Source: Prorocentrum cordatum (lineage: Eukaryota > Sar > Dinophyceae > Prorocentrales > Prorocentraceae). From it: a DNA stretch of 64,000 nucleotides. The stretch spans positions 140,864 to 204,863 of the forward strand of contig CAUYUJ010022548.1 in NCBI GenBank assembly GCA_963575745.1. Direction: 5' to 3'. Under the pieces are notes generated by a model. That model had not been told where the DNA came from and did no database searches. It saw only the letters and a program-made list of their open reading frames with translations. Below are positions 29,019 to 39,480 of the stretch, in pieces; position 1 is the stretch's first letter, and the number at the start of each line of letters is the position of its first letter. Made by a program: the position numbers and the translations under genes.

Positions 29019-29506
29019 GCTTGTTTTCCCGCCTCGAGGAGCGCACGGGGCCTGGCGCTACAATCGCAAGGCCGCGGCGCCTGGCACTGCGATGCAGCTG
29101 CGCCAGATACCACGCCCAAAACGATCCTACGTGGATTTCGGCTCATCTACCGAATTCGCGTTGGCAGCTGGCCAGCCACATCGTCGGCCCTGCATGCCCG
29201 CGCGCACTACTGCGTTCTGCTGCCGCGACGCGTGTTGCTGTCAACGGATGAACAAACTGACGTTGCACGGTGCTTTGGCTGTACCAAGCCACCATGGAAT
29301 GTTTGTTGGTAGCGGATCTCTGGATCTTGTCGCTGCCGACAGTCTTGCCGCGCCATGCATGTCAACTGCATCCTAGAGCACGGCCGTTCATCAACCCTGG
29401 CTCGGGTCGGTGGGGATCCAGTGGCATGTGTGCACATGCGTTGCACCGTTGGTGGTGTCAAAACCCTATGTGTGAAATTCTTGTGTGTTTTTTCTGGCTC
29501 TTAAAC

Positions 29507-29594
29507 ACGACGCCAACGATGACGCCGTCGCTGGCGACGACGACACCAAGTACGACGCCGAGCACGACGCCTACGAGGCCGACGCCGAAGACGT

Positions 29595-29633
<39 letters not shown>

Positions 29634-30845
29634 AGACGACGACGCCGACGATGACGACGCCGAGCACGACGACGACGACGCCGACGCCGACGACGCCGCC
29701 GATGCCGAGCACGACGCCGGTGCCGACGCCGAGCACGAAGCCGACAACGACGCCCACGCTGGCCGTCGTCATCGTCGGCGTCCTCGGCATCGGCGTTGGT
29801 GTCGTCGTCGTCAACGATGACGACGACGCTGACGCCGACAACGACGCCGAGCACGACGCCGAGCAAGACACCGACGACGCCGACGCCGACAACGAGGCCG
29901 ACGCCGGCGCCGACGCCGACGCTGACAACGACACCGACGCCGACGCCGACGACGCCGACAATAACGACGACGCTGACGCCGACACTGGCGCCGAGCACGA
30001 CGCAGACGCCGGCGCCGACGCCGGCGTCGGCGTCGGCGTTGTTGTCGGCGTCGGCCTCGTCGGCGTCGTGGTCGGCGTCTTGCTCGGAGTCGTGCTCGGC
30101 GTCGTGCTCGGCGTCGTCGTCGTCGCCGGCCACGGCGTCGGCGTCGGCGTCGTGCTCGGCGTCGTTGTCGGCGTCGGCATCGTCGTCATCGTCGGTGTCG
30201 TCGTCGTCGGCGTCGGTGTCGTTGTCAGCGTCGGCGTCGGTGCCGGCCTCGGCGTTGTTGTCGGTGTCCTGCTCGGCGTCGTGCTCGGAGTCGTGCTCGG
30301 CGTCGTGCTCGGCGTCGTCGTCGTCGTCGTCGCTGGTCACGGCGTCGGCGTCGTGCTCGGCGTCGTTGTCGGCATCATTGACGTCGTTACCGTCGGCCTC
30401 GTCGGCGTGGGCGTCGGTGTCGTTGTCGGCGTCGGCGTCGGCCTCGTTGTCGGCGTCGGCGTCGTCGGTGTCCTGCTCGGCGTCGTGCTCGGCGTCGTTG
30501 TCGGCGTCAGCGTCGTCGTCACCGTCATCGTCGGTGTGGTCGTCGTCGGCGTCGGTGTCGTTGTCAGCGTTGGCGTCGGCACCGGCGTCGGAGTTGTTGT
30601 CGGTGTCTTGCTCGGCGTCATGCTTGGCGTCGTGCTCGGCGCCGTCGTCGTCGTCGTCGTCGTTGTTGTCGGCGTCGGCGTCATCGGCGCCGTGCTTGGC
30701 GTCGTGCTCGGCGTCACGCTCGGCGCCGTGCTCGGCCCCGTCGTCGGCGTCGGCGTCGTGCTCGGTGTCGTTGTCGGCGTCGGCGTCGTCGTTGTCGTTG
30801 GCGTCGTCGTCGTGGTCGTCAGTCGTCAGTCGTCAGTCGTCGTCC
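29507..30845. repeat. (GACGCC)/(GTCGGC) array with strand switches
   Basis: About 1.3 kb of GAC/GCC triplets that switch to the complementary GTC/GGC form near 29758, back near 29818 and again near 30020. From there to 30845 it stays GTC/GGC with GTGCTCGGCGTC phrases. The 652- and 430-codon plus-strand frames and the minus-strand frames are repeat translation, not proteins. Confidence 0.93.
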
Positions 30846-31139
30846 GTCGTCGTCCCCCTCGGCGACGTCGTCGTCGTCGTTCCCCCCCCCCTTCCCCCCA
30901 CACGGGTTCGACCCCAGGGGGTGGGGGTAACCCCCGTGTTCCGACCGTTCCGCAGAGGGAGGGAGGGGAGTTCCCCTCCCCCCCTGGGGGGTTCCGGGCG
31001 TGCGAAACGCGTTCTCTCCATTATCGGAGTCCTACCGCTGATTTATTGGCGATGTATCGCTTATTCAAGCTCAACGTCCCCCCCCTAAGCTACTTCTCAC
31101 AACGTTGCCCTTTGCTTTTGTCGGACCCGACCCTCCCCA

Positions 31140-31275
31140 GATATCCGAAGTTCTTTTTGTTCGATACGGGGTCCCCAGGAGTCCAGACCTTCTCCCCAGG
31201 GCCGTTTTTGCATCGTGAGTCTGGTTGACGGTCTTGGGGCCCGGCGAGGGCCCCCAGAGGCCAAGCACACGAAAA
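31140..31275 (+). repeat. Dispersed repeat family O copy
   Basis: GGGGTCCCCAGGAGTCCAG, TCGTGAGTCTGGTTGACGG and GGGGCCCGGCGAGGGCCCCC followed by AGAGGCCAAGCAC; the clearest copy of the family. Confidence 0.5.
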
Positions 31276-31515
31276 AGATCCGCACCCGTCGGTCGTCGAA
31301 AGTTTCTATTCTTGGATTCCCAGATTCCAATCTACCTCAAGCGCCTTCCTGCTTCGAGGATAGAGTTGCTTTTGCTGCGTTTCGTTGTTGAGCGCCTGCA
31401 CCCAATCTACTGAATCCGCCCTCCTGCTTCATGTTTCTGTATGCTTCTTCCGACCGACGGGTATCCAATCACTCCACTCGTCGGAAGTCTGGGCATTCCC
31501 CCCCGCGGGCCGCAG

Positions 31516-31578
31516 AAGCACGCGCAGCGGCTGGTGAACGATCGCATCGGCGCGGCCGCCGACAAGATCCCCGAGGAG
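31516..31578 (+). CDS. Exon-like island, unknown protein
   Basis: After CCGCGGGCCGCAG (AG at 31514-31515) a frame reads KHAQRLVNDRIGAAADKIPE with balanced, amphipathic residues and then meets a possible GC donor (GAGGAG|GCGCCC). The following sequence collapses into G-runs and GA repeats. It could be one exon of a repeat-filled gene; no family recognised. Confidence 0.28.
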
Positions 31579-31619
31579 GCGCCCCCGCGCGGACGTCCGT
31601 GGCGGGCGCCCGTGTTGTC

Positions 31620-31825
31620 GGGGGGGTGGGGGGGGGCGGCTGCGGAGGGGGGGGGGGACGCGCAGCGGGAGCGGGGAGGCCAGAGACGAGGAGGAGAGCG
31701 GGAGGAGGGGGAGGGGGGCAGAGGAGAGCGAGCAGCAGAAGAGAGAGAGAGAGAGAGAGACGTGCAGAGAGAGAGGGATAGAGAGGGAGAGAGGGAGAGG
31801 GAGAATCACAATGCACAGAGAGCGA
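31620..31825. repeat. G-run and (GA)n microsatellite
   Basis: G-rich block (31619-31660) then GGA/GA repeats culminating in (GA)n at about 31742-31800. Confidence 0.9.
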
Positions 31826-32029
31826 GAGAGAGACGCGCACACAAACGCACAGAGTCGCTACCGGTGTCCGCGCGCCGACGCCGGGGCTGCCCGCGCCCCC
31901 GCACAGCAGGAGACCCTGGCGGCATGGGCCGGGCGTGCATCCACGAGGGTCCCCGCCCCTTTCGGCGTGCGCCAGCGGTCGGCACACGACGACTGGAAGA
32001 GTCTCGAGTAGGCAAGTACACAGGAGGGG

Positions 32030-32200
32030 CAAAACACACACACACAGACCCAAGGAATTCGTCGATTCCCCCGAACATATGGGAAGATCTGGGAAGTGGG
32101 GGGGGGGGGAAGACAAGAACCCAGAACATATAGGGCAATATGGAGGGTCCTGGTATTTGCGTGTGTATCTATCTGTGTGTCCCAGGGCCCCTTCAATTAC
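32030..32200 (+). repeat. Dispersed repeat family R copy R2
   Basis: Second copy of the repeat at 24242: AAACACACACACACAGACCC, GTCGATTCCCC, GGGAAGTGGGGGGGGGGG, GTGTGTCCCAGGGCCCCTTC. Confidence 0.6.
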
Positions 32201-32404
32201 ACGAGACCCGACGACCGCCGCCAAGCGTGCAGGAGGGAACTGGGGGAGGGGAGGAATTTCCCCAGGAGCAGGGAGCGGGTGATGAAAGGACGGTGGTTTA
32301 GGGGGGCTTCCCCCCTTCTCCCTTCCCTCCCCCTGCTTTTGGCCCCCCCCCAACCCCTCCCCGCGCAGTCTCCCCCCCCACCTCTCCAGCTCCCCGACCA
32401 CTCC

Positions 32405-32645
32405 CACCCCTCCAGGGCTCGTTTCGACCCCTCCGATTTGATTCGGTTCGATTTCGATGGCCTCCGGTTCCGATTCGGTTCGACCTCGGATTCCGATCTG
32501 GGCTCCGACTCCTCAGTGGAGGCCTGCTGGCCTGCCGGTGTCTGCCCATTCGACGTCTCCCGACTCGGCTGCCGATCTCCGCCGATCCGGTCCATTTCGA
32601 TCGCCGATCCGACTTGTCGATTCGGTTCTGGGCTCTTCCTGCCCC
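32405..32645 (+). repeat. Dispersed repeat family U copy U1
   Basis: TTCGATTTCGATGGCCTCCG, GTGGAGGCCTGCTGGCCTGC, GACTCGGCTGCCGA, GATCGCCGATCCGACTTGTC and TGGGCTCTTCCTG recur in order at 58450-58700. Confidence 0.65.
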
Positions 32646-32662
32646 AACCTTTCCCCCCCCAG

Positions 32663-32722
32663 GCCAAGGGCTGGCGAGAGTGCCGCGAGGAGTACACCGG
32701 CAAGGCGCGGGCGCGGGGATGA
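32663..32722 (+). CDS. Exon-like island cut short by a family E element
   Basis: A pyrimidine tract and AG (32661-32662) precede a frame reading AKGWRECREEYTGKARARG and then TGA. The TGA (32720-32722) is the first three bases of the inserted family E element, so the stop comes from the insertion; before it, the frame would have continued into the sequence now at 32909. The island's codons are unbiased compared with flanks. No family recognised. Confidence 0.35.
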   Translation, partial: AKGWRECREEYTGKARARG

Positions 32723-32903
32723 CGGGCCTGTTTCCCACCACCGCCACCACAAGTTGGAGGGGGAGGGGGTTCTCCTCCTCCTCCTCCTCCTCCTCCTCCT
32801 CCTCCTCCTCCTTGTCCTCCTCCTCCTCCTCATCCTCGTCCTCGTCATCCACCTCCTCCCCCCCTCCAACTTATGGTGGTGGCGGTGGAAAACAGGCCCA
32901 TCA
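32720..32903 (+). mobile_element. Family E: (TCC)n between inverted ends, copy E1
   Basis: TGACGGGCCTGTTTCCCACC at the left and GGTGGAAAACAGGCCCATCA at the right are inverted copies of about 40 bp (extending through CAAGTTGGAGGGGG / CCCCTCCAACTTATG), and the interior is (TCC)n. GGGGA flanks it on both sides (32715-32719 and 32904-32908), a 5-bp target-site duplication. The microsatellite therefore moved as part of a transposable unit or grew inside one. Confidence 0.8.
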
Positions 32904-33101
32904 GGGGAGGGGTCGTGCCGCGCCCACCGCCTGGAAGCCCCAGCCCGCGCCGAGGCCAAGCGCACACCACTGTGGTCCCCAAGAGGGCCCCCCCTCGCGT
33001 CGTGCAGCAGTCCCGGGAGCTGGTTTTTGCTACGGCCTTTTTTCTGCAGCAGTCCGCAGGGGCGTCACCAGTCCCAATTCATTGTCCAGAGGTGCTTGGC
33101 T

Positions 33102-33172
33102 TTAAGTCGGGCCTGTTCCTCTACAGGGCGGATATTCAAAGATAGCCAAAACATAGTCGGGGGGACTATTGG
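33102..33172 (+). mobile_element. MITE family A copy A6, right half lost
   Basis: TTAAGTCGGGCCTGTTCC, TACAGGGCGGATATTC and ACATAGTCGGGGGGACT match the left half of family A; the sequence then diverges and no right TIR follows. Confidence 0.75.
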
Positions 33173-33900
33173 TAGAAGGATGAAGAGGGGCAACAGTAGC
33201 ACCAGCAAGTACCAACACCGCATGCGGAGAAGGAGGGGTCAGGGGGAACGACGCGGAGGAGAGGGACGGCAGGGTTGATTGAGGTAAGCTGGATTTCCCT
33301 ATCTCTTACCGCTCCCTTCCCTCGCATTTCAAATTGCGTTCAGTCAAGAATTCCCCCCCTTCCACTCCATGCCCTTTCTCCTTCCCTTTGCCCTCGCCTT
33401 TTCGTTTCTATCCCCCCTGTACGTCAACTTCGCCCTCCCCTTTCCATGTCGTCTATCCCATGGCCCATATGGTCCCGGGGAACGGGTCAAGACCTTCTGG
33501 GGTCCACGCTGTGAGAAAATGACGACACAGGGGGGGGTGGGGAACCGATGTGATAAGCAGCACTGCGGGTTCGGAATTGGCTCGCTGTTCCGCGGGACCT
33601 TCCTTGGCTGCTCCCCCAGTGCCCGCTCGTGCACCTGGGTGCACCTTGTGGACCCAAAACGGACCTCGTCCCTTATCTGGCGCCCCTTGCGTCAATACCG
33701 AGCTTGCACATGAACCCGGGCAGGTGGGGGCAATCACAGTCGGGGCGCTGAAGAAGGAACCCTTTTCGTTTGGGAGGGGTTCCGTGCTCCTTCGTGGTTC
33801 TTCTGTTTGCCTTGGGTTCACCTTCGGTTTCCGATCGGAAGGCGAAGTTAAATTTATGGACAAAAGGAGCCTCGTTCCTTATTTTATCGCTTCTTAGGCC
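33173..33900. other. No gene supported; possible decayed repeat
   Basis: The phrase CCACGCTGTGAGAAAATGAC (33506-33525) also occurs near 15950 (CCACGCTGTGAGAAAATCAC). GGCTCGCTGTTCC resembles GGCTCGTTGTTCC near 27970, hinting at another low-copy repeat family. Open frames here lack recognisable domains. Confidence 0.35.
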
Positions 33901-33904
33901 AGCG

Positions 33905-34115
33905 CCCCAGCTGTAGGGAGGGGGGGCAGCGTGCGCTCGGCCGCGATCACAGGGGGGGAGCGAGAGGAGGTGCGCCCTCTCGGAAGGCGGCGGGGCTTCT
34001 CACAGGCCCTCCAGCGCTGGGGAAGCCGCCCCGCGTCGTCAGAGGAAGCCTCGACAGCCTGTCAGGAGGCCGGAGGCTTCTGAGCCATCCGAGAAGGCTT
34101 GCCCCTCCTCCAACT
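33905..34115. mobile_element. Foldback family M copy M2
   Basis: TCGGAAGGCGGCGGGGCTTC, GGAGGCCGGAGGCTTCTGAG and CCGAGAAGGCTTGCCCCTCC match the copy at 55318 in order; inverted relative to the copy at 27645. Confidence 0.5.
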
Positions 34116-34117
34116 CT

Positions 34118-34452
34118 CCTCCTCCTCCTCCTCCTCCTTCTCCTCCTCCACCTCCTCCTCCTCCTCCTCCTCCTCCTCCTTCTCCTCCTCCTCCTCCTCC
34201 TCCTGCTCCTCCTCCTCCTCCTCCTCCTCCTCCTCCTCCTCCTCCTCCGCCTTCTCTTTCTCCTCCTCCTCCTCCTCCGTTTCCTCCTCCTCCTCCTCCT
34301 CCTCCTCCTTCCCCCTCCTCCTCCTCCTCCTCCTCCTTCTCCTCCTCCTCCTCCTCTCTCTCCTCCTCCTCCTCCTCCTCCTCCTCCTCCTCCCCCTCCT
34401 CCTCCTCCTCCTGCTCCTCCTCCTCCTGCTCCTCCTCCTCCTCCTCCTCGTT
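34118..34452. repeat. (TCC)n microsatellite
   Basis: About 330 bp of TCC with TTC and TGC interruptions. Glu/Ser/Leu frames are artefacts. Confidence 0.95.
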
Positions 34453-34619
34453 TCCTTCCCTCCTCGCTTCCCCGCCCGGGCACGCCGCCGAGGAGCAGGA
34501 GGAGAGTAGGCGGGGGGAGGCGCAGCGGCCCCTTTTGCTGCGGCGCGGCTGCCCGCAGATGTCCGGTGCCGGGCGCTGGGTATCAGCCAGCACAGGGGTT
34601 GGTGGACCTGGCCTGCTAT

Positions 34620-34835
34620 GACAGGCCCGTTTTCCACCACCACCACAAGCTGGAGGGGGAGGGGGTCCTCCTCCTCCTCCTCCTCCTCCTCCTCCTCCTC
34701 CTCCTCCTCCTCCTCCTCCTTCCTCTCCTCCTCCTCCTCCTCCTCCTCCTCCTCCTCCTCCTCCTCCTCCTCCTCCTCCTCCTCCTCCTCCTCCTCCTCC
34801 TCCTCTTCGTCCTCCTCCTCCTTCTACAGTGGGGT
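34620..34835 (+). mobile_element. Family E copy E2, right end not found
   Basis: TGACAGGCCCGTTTTCCACC and CAAGCTGGAGGGGGAGGGGG mark a left end like E1 and E3, followed by about 150 bp of (TCC)n. The right inverted end is absent after CTTCTACAGTGGGG. Confidence 0.7.
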
Positions 34836-35033
34836 TATGGTGCTCCAACCTACTTTAGCTTTGATCACGAGAAAGAATTTCGAGCCCCCCAAGAAGTACC
34901 GAAGCTCGATTGTTTTCACGTGTCGGGCCCTGGGGAGACACTCGTCCGACACCGTTTCGTCAGTGTTTTGACACTTTTCTGGGCGCTCGAGATTATTTCT
35001 GGGATGTGGTCCTTAAGTTCGACGGGAGCAACA

Positions 35034-35214
35034 TAACAGTGGGGGCCCATGCCAAGAGACACCCTGCTTGCCTCCAGGGTGCCCTGGGTTTCTTGGGTTT
35101 CGATGGTTTTGCGATGCCGACCGTGACATTCCCACACCACGAGCCAAGGGACGTCCTGGAGTCTCGGGGTTGGGTTTCTTGTGGAAGGTTTCTTGTGGAC
35201 TGGCCTCCACAGCA
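35034..35214 (+). mobile_element. Family C copy C2
   Basis: ACAGTGGGGGCCCATGCC at the left, TGGCCTCCACAG at the right, core CCTGCTTGCCTCCAGGGTGC and GGTTGGGTTTCTTGTGGAAG. Confidence 0.75.
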
Positions 35215-35659
35215 TCGTCTCCAGACATACAACTCACAGAAAGAGCCCTTCTCTCACAGATGGGCTTGTTGGAGGGAGCCCTTCTTCCACAGAGGGGCGG
35301 GCGCAGAAACACTTTGTGACTTCATTCCGGCTCATCGATTACTTTGTCCTGCTTCTCGTGCAGCTAGACAGTGGGTGAGGGTGGGGCGAAGCGCGAGCCA
35401 TTCAAACAGTGGCGAAACGTACCGACTTGCCTACAGGCCCACCAGAAGGATGTTCTGAGAGTTTTTGTTGTGGCTTGCCCGGAAGGTTTTTGTAATGTTT
35501 CTGGTTGGGACAGTCCTGTTTGAAACATGTGGTGGATGTTATGAGAGCTTTTTGTTATAAGAACAGCCCGTTGTCCTGAGAACACGCCGTGGTAGGCGTA
35601 TAGGAATGCGGGGACGGTCGGTCCTTGCTCAAGCCACACACACACCCGTCAGGAGGAGC

Positions 35660-35700
35660 TGGAGCCGCAGTTGAGAAAGAGAGAGAGAGAGAGAGCGGGA
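35660..35700. repeat. (GA)n microsatellite
   Basis: GAGA tract followed by GGGAGC units. The 35215-35660 interval before it holds no recognised gene or repeat. Confidence 0.8.
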
Positions 35701-35742
35701 GCGGGAGCAGGGTCAACATAGGCCTCCCAGGCGGGGTCGGAG

Positions 35743-35940
35743 CAGATGGGGTCGGAGGATCGCGCAACATCGCCCATACATTCAGTGGCGGTGCGTCTCG
35801 ATGTGGAGCCCGATTTTCTCCACGCCGACGTCGCCTATGCATCGCCGACGTCGCCGAGGCATCGCCGATGCATCGGCGATGCATCGGCGATGTGGTGCAA
35901 GCCTCCGGCCTCATCTACCCGGACCCATCTAGGACGCCCC
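35743..35940 (+). mobile_element. Foldback family D copy D1
   Basis: AGATGGGGTCGGAGGATCGC at the left; the core CGATGTGGAGCCCGATTTTC and CTCCACGCCGACG, then nested GCATCGCCGATGCATCGGCG palindromes; right end decayed (CATCTACCCGGACCCATCTA). Better copies at 50114 and 60567. Confidence 0.65.
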
Positions 35941-36890
35941 TAGTCAAGAAGAAAGCCGAGCATGTCTTAGTTTTGGGTGCGTGGGTGAGTTGGCGGCGGC
36001 TCCACTGTCCATGCCAAACATCGGTGCGCACCGTCGCCAAGGTTTGCGGCACCAGCTGTGTGTTTCCTCCGGGGGAGCGTGCCCCTCTCGCCTGGGTCCC
36101 CGCTCCACGTGCAGAGCGCTCATGTTGGCGTGTGCGTGACGGGAGTAAGGTCAGGGATGAGGCGGCAGGGTGCACGCGGAGGAGTGGACGAGAACAGAGA
36201 ATGCGAACGTCGCGGGAGTGCCGATCTGGCACTTGCGCGATGTGAGACGCCTGGATGGTTGCCATTTGCCATGGCTTGAGCGGGCGGAAGACAGCGCGAG
36301 GGAACGCCGATGGTTCGTGCCCTGGTTTTCGCCACTTCCCCCCTACTCATCCTCTTCCGTTCTTCCCGTCTTCCCCCCCCTCAAGAGCCCCCGTGGTGTA
36401 TACTCCTCCTCCCCGAGGGAGGATTCGTGTTCCCTCTTGCGTGGCGCGCCCGAGGCGCTCACCGCCCATTTGCGTACACGCGTCCTTGTGGCGTCGGGTT
36501 TGAGCCTTCGGGTGGGGGGGTCCCGGGCTCACTTCGCCATGGTGAATCTGGGTACGGTTTCCCCCCATGACACGCGGTATGGCCACGAACGATGCGCACC
36601 CTCCTCGTGTTCGCTCCCTCCCTCTTTCCCGCCGGCTGCCCTTCCCCTCTTCATGCTCGCCTTCCCCGTCGCCCGTCCGTCCGTTTTCTCCGGCATCCTT
36701 CGGAGGTCTTCAAGCCCGGCGCGGTGGCCACACCGTCGGGCGACTCAGGGGAGATTCTGGGGCGGCCCCACGGCCTCGGGGGGGCACTGGGGCCTTCTCT
36801 CCCGAGGAAGTCACGGGCGGCTGGGAATTCCTCCCACCGCCGCCAGTTGAGTCTGCGCGGTGACGCCGAAATCCCGAGAAGAAAGCACGA
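35941..36890. other. No gene supported
   Basis: Sequence less dominated by repeats, with several overlapping open frames (up to 226 codons) but no domain or reliable splice pattern. The phrase CGAACGTCGCGGGAGTGCC and neighbours look unique. Confidence 0.3.
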
Positions 36891-36902
36891 TATATACATA
36901 TG

Positions 36903-36948
<46 letters not shown>
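36903..36948. repeat. (TA)n microsatellite
   Basis: Uninterrupted TA repeat of about 45 bp in an AT-rich patch (36890-36995). Comparable tracts lie at about 38815-38840, 39163-39197, 47556-47591 and 62494-62512. Confidence 0.95.
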
Positions 36949-37005
36949 TGTAGATAGATACATGTGTATATATATACTATACACAAATACATATATGACT
37001 CCCAG

Positions 37006-37105
37006 CTCCCAAATCCGTCCGCCCATCCCTGGGCACCGCGCCGTGCCCCAAGGTCTTCTACGAGCACACCGCGAGCGGCAAGAAGAGGCCACCCGGCGGG
37101 GGGCG
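37006..37105 (+). CDS. Exon-like island, unknown protein
   Basis: Following ACTCCCAG (AG 37004-37005), a frame reads PKSVRPSLGTAPCPKVFYEH and TASGKKRPPGGG. The central CPKVFYEHTASGKKRP has protein-like character unlike the Pro/Arg readings of the other frames, and the AT-rich upstream sequence is intron-like. No donor can be fixed. Family not recognised. Confidence 0.28.
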
Positions 37106-38059
37106 GGGCCAGGAGGCCTCGCTGCCCGATCCCAGTGGCGTCCTGCTCTCCGCTCCGCCTCCGTCCTCCCCCTGGCCTCCCTCTCCTTGGGCGGCGGGCC
37201 TGCAGGCTCAGGTGGACCGGAGGGAAGTGTCGGATGCGTAGCTCCTCTTCGCTTTTCCATCCTCACCGTGCCGTCCAGCGGCTGCGCCTCGCCGAGGGCG
37301 TGCCCGGCGTTCCCGGATCCTCCCGACCGGCCGCCGGTGAGCCGAGCTGTCGCCCGAACACCGCCCGGGGGGGTATCGGGCTGGACGAAAGGGGGGGATT
37401 GGGAGAGAGGGGGGGACGAAATTTGCTGCATGCAGCTGGTTTCGACCTCGCCGAGGGGCCCATGCCTCGATACATAGCCGTCTCCGGCGCCGAGGGGCGC
37501 CGGGAAAATCAGCTACGTGAGCTGATTCTCACCCCCCCCCTTTGCTATCCCCCCCTTTCGCCCGACCCGAGGGTAGTCCCAGCGGGGCAGCGCATCGACC
37601 CCCACACACAGCAAGGGCGGGCCTTCCCAGAAGGCTCGCGAGTTGATCGTTCTCTTATTCGTTGTGTTGCCGATCGGCGCGGGCCCTCGGCCCCCCCCCT
37701 TCCCCCCCCCATGGATTAGATCTTGGCTGTTTTTGGCGGCTGTTTCAAGCAGGTGGAGTCTCCCCCATAGGACGCACTGCTGCAAACAGTCGCACTGAGC
37801 GGAGGTCGGGAGCCAGACCCACCCCCTCCCCCCTTTCCTTCCGCCCCATGCCAAAACGCCGAATAAGAAAACGCTCCCAAGTCCCTCCGGAGGCACAGAA
37901 AAAAAGAAAAAGAAAAAGAAACAAACAAAAAAAAAACACTCCGCAGCAGGCCGGAGGGCTTCCGAGGATGCCTTCTCTTTCCCGCTCCCGGCGCTCACTC
38001 GCCCGCCTCCGACGTTCGGCTTCCCCGTCACCTCCGCCCGGATCGGACAGAGGTTCACC
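37106..38059. other. No gene supported; A-rich tract
   Basis: Includes a family V-like patch (37580-37680, CGCATCGACCCCCACAC) and an A-rich tract (about 37898-37940). Otherwise nothing recognised. Confidence 0.35.
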
Positions 38060-38397
38060 AGAGACAAGAGTACCGCTACCATTAAGTCGGGCCTGTCCCT
38101 CTACAGGGGGAATCTTCAAAAATAGTAAAAAATTGTCTGGGGACATTTTGTTTACTATTTGTGAGGATTTTAGGCGCATTTCTGGGGTGTCTTTATTTTT
38201 TCGCCCAAATTCCCCTGTAGGGGGACAGGCCTGACTTAACAGTACCACCAGCTAGGGGGGTGGCTGTCCCACCTTTTCGAGCTGGTGGCACCTCGCTCCG
38301 GGCATGCCTCCAGAGAGTTCCCGGAAGGGGGTGCCACCACGCTCGAGGGGAGGGAGCGGCCACCCTTCTAGCTGGTGGTAGTGGTACTCTTGTCTCT
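38060..38397. mobile_element. Inverted-repeat element T carrying a nested MITE
   Basis: AGAGACAAGAGTACC at the left and GGTACTCTTGTCTCT at the right are inverted ends. The left arm continues after the nested family A copy as TACCACCAGCTAGGGGGGTG, matching the right arm's CACCCTTCTAGCTGGTGGTA. Without the insertion the element is about 175 bp. Only one copy in the window. Confidence 0.75.
38082..38239 (+). mobile_element. MITE family A copy A7, nested in element T
   Basis: The best-kept copy: TTAAGTCGGGCCTGTCCCTC and GGGGGACAGGCCTGACTTAA are inverted over about 30 bp. Flanks CGCTACCA (38074-38081) and CAGTACCA (38240-38247) match at 6 of 8. The match of T's interrupted arm to its intact arm independently confirms the insertion point. 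Confidence 0.9.
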
Positions 38398-39480
38398 CCT
38401 GAGAGGTGTGGGACTGGGAGCAGGGGTGGGTGGGTGCGGGCAAGCTTTGTATCCATATCCACTGCAAATTGGAGTGTCGGGCCACCTGCCCGAGACACCC
38501 GAGGCGCAGTGGATATAGAAAACCATCAGGCCCCCATACATCAGGCCCCCATAGAGGCTATATTCATTGGCTTACGCCACACCGCCGACCCCTTGGGATA
38601 TCTGGTAAGGCCTTGATTTGGGGGGGGGTCCGTGCAGCATTAACAATCTGTCTCTCGCTAGCACGCGCGTGGTTCTTTCTTATGCACTGGCCCCCCATGT
38701 CGCCGCGCCAAATTGCCGCCAGTTGCTGCGGCTTCGCACCAGGTCCACCCTCAGCAACTTGGTACGTGTGCATGTACTAATGATCGTATATACGTATACA
38801 TATATATTTATATACATATATATATATATATATATATACAGAAGCACATGCAATCATATATTGTACACACGCGCGTACATAACATGGGCAGGCATGCGTG
38901 CACAGAGGTGGCACTGCGCGATGCCATTCGACAGCGTGTTTTTGGGCTCAAGAATTGGCTCGTGGTGTGTTCCTTCGGCGCCAGCGACAGCGGATGATGA
39001 GGGGCAGAGGTAGCAGTGATCCTCGGGGAGCATGGTTCGCCATCAGCGAGCAGCAGCGCGTTCTGTGGCCAGTCACGAGCAGATCTCAATTAGTTGTTGC
39101 GTGTGCCGGGCATGTGCACATGTAGTTCAGATGATACAGGGGCGTTCCCCCGCAACGCAAGTACATATATATATATATATATCTATATATATATATACAG
39201 ATGTGTGCATGGATATACGCATGTATATATACATGTATACATGCGTAGGGGCGTCCCCCCTCATATGCTGGCTTGTGGGTTTCTTGTTCGGAGATACTGT
39301 GCAACGTCTTTGAATCGCAGGTACAGATCGGACGTCGCCGACGCATTGCGGCGAGGCTCACGCTTGTACAGCATCAAGCGTCGGCGAGTTGAGCCGTTGC
39401 GGCGCAAGTATGGGGAAAGGAGGAGGCATGGGGTGGTTCAGAAAAGGAGGAGGGATTAAGTGATGCAGATTCTGTCTCTT
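38398..39480. other. AT-rich patches, no gene supported
   Basis: Contains (TA)n at 38815-38840 and 39163-39197 and a short duplication CATCAGGCCCCCATA (38525, 38540). The rest has no recognised feature. Confidence 0.4.

Noticed and set aside
29270-31228. 652-codon plus-strand open frame
   Set aside because: It is the translation of the (GACGCC)/(GTCGGC) array; several frames on both strands are open over the same interval and the peptides are Thr/Pro, Asp/Ala or Val/Gly runs.
32191-32250. Exon start after GTGTGTCCCAG with a GPFNYTRPDDRRQ reading
   Set aside because: The same CCCAGGGCCCCTTC occurs at the end of the family R copy at 24385, so the AG belongs to a repeat.
33947-34848. Gly/Arg/Glu-rich frames of up to 269 codons
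   Set aside because: Pure translations of (TCC)n on the two strands.
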